Assembly: GCA_964415085.1 (NCBI GenBank)
Contig: CAYPYI010000081.1
Location: forward strand, 1-6,093
Direction: 5' to 3'
Length of the DNA: 6,093 bases
Source of the DNA: CAYPYI01 sp964415085
GTDB taxonomy: Bacteria; Bacillota; Clostridia; Tissierellales; Tissierellaceae
Positions within the stretch are counted from its first letter, which is position 1. Each line of letters opens with the position of its first letter. Positions 6,020 to 6,093 of the stretch are shown here, in pieces. A program made the translations under genes and the position numbers. A model generated the notes under the pieces. It was given only the letters and a program-made list of their open reading frames with translations. It was not told the DNA's origin and made no database searches.

Positions 6020-6047
6020 ATTAATTTAAAATACTTTCAAAATACTG
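6020..6047 (+). promoter_or_regulatory. A+T-rich UP-element-like tract with an 11-bp-phased repeat
   Basis: Almost all bases between the psiE-like stop codon and the -35 box at 6048 are A or T. The octamer AAAATACT occurs twice (6028-6035 and 6039-6046), offset by 11 bp, about one helical turn. This resembles the UP element bound by the RNA polymerase alpha subunit upstream of rRNA promoters. No terminator is visible between the psiE-like gene and the promoter. Confidence 0.45.
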
Positions 6048-6076
6048 TTGACATTCATATGAAAAGTCTGTATAGT
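6048..6076 (+). promoter_or_regulatory. Strong sigma-A-type promoter facing out of the window
   Basis: TTGACA (6048-6053, all six consensus bases), a 17-bp spacer of ideal length, and TATAGT (6071-6076, five of six) form the best promoter in the window. The start of RNA would be near 6083, just before the window ends, so the gene served is not seen. The strength, the A+T-rich upstream tract, and the initial sequence AAAGTCGCT suggest an rRNA or tRNA operon; an rRNA operon near gyrA would fit the C. difficile-like layout. The promoter is seen directly and its target is inferred. Confidence 0.8.
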
Positions 6077-6093
6077 TATAAAAGTCGCTACAA

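Overview
The window is strongly A+T-rich. Arg is mostly AGA, Ile is often ATA, and every gene lies on the + strand with a Shine-Dalgarno site. This points to a low-G+C Firmicute. The gyrB-gyrA-rsbV-rsbW-sigB order and the protein sequences suggest a clostridial relative in the Peptostreptococcaceae, the Clostridioides difficile group. That placement rests on memory of the locus layout and was not searched. As gyrB-gyrA usually sits near dnaA, the region is probably close to the chromosomal origin.

Layout: 1-1580 is gyrB without its first ~110 codons. 1590-4022 is gyrA, complete. 4040-4369 is rsbV, 4362-4727 rsbW and 4741-5526 sigB. A hairpin covers the sigB stop codon (5515-5544). A short intergenic stretch follows, with a 12-bp inverted repeat and a possible promoter (5578-5615). 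5636-6019 encodes a small PsiE-like membrane protein. The window ends in a strong sigma-A-type promoter (6048-6076) firing rightward out of the window; it has the look of an rRNA or tRNA operon promoter. No stretch over 300 bases lacks a gene.

The first five genes are tightly packed (gaps of 9 and 17 nt, an 8-nt overlap, then 13 nt) with no terminator seen between them. They could be read as one transcript joining DNA gyrase to the sigma-B partner-switching module: RsbW binds either SigB (holding it inactive) or unphosphorylated RsbV (freeing SigB). No phosphatase or stressosome gene is present here.

Most of the window is well-known housekeeping and stress-response DNA, and I see no clearly new system. 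The points most worth a second look are: Arg at GyrA position 86, the main fluoroquinolone-resistance position; an RsbW whose ATP-binding G boxes are degenerate; a 38-bp imperfect palindrome inside rsbW; the inverted repeat over the start region of the psiE-like gene; and the promoter at the right edge.
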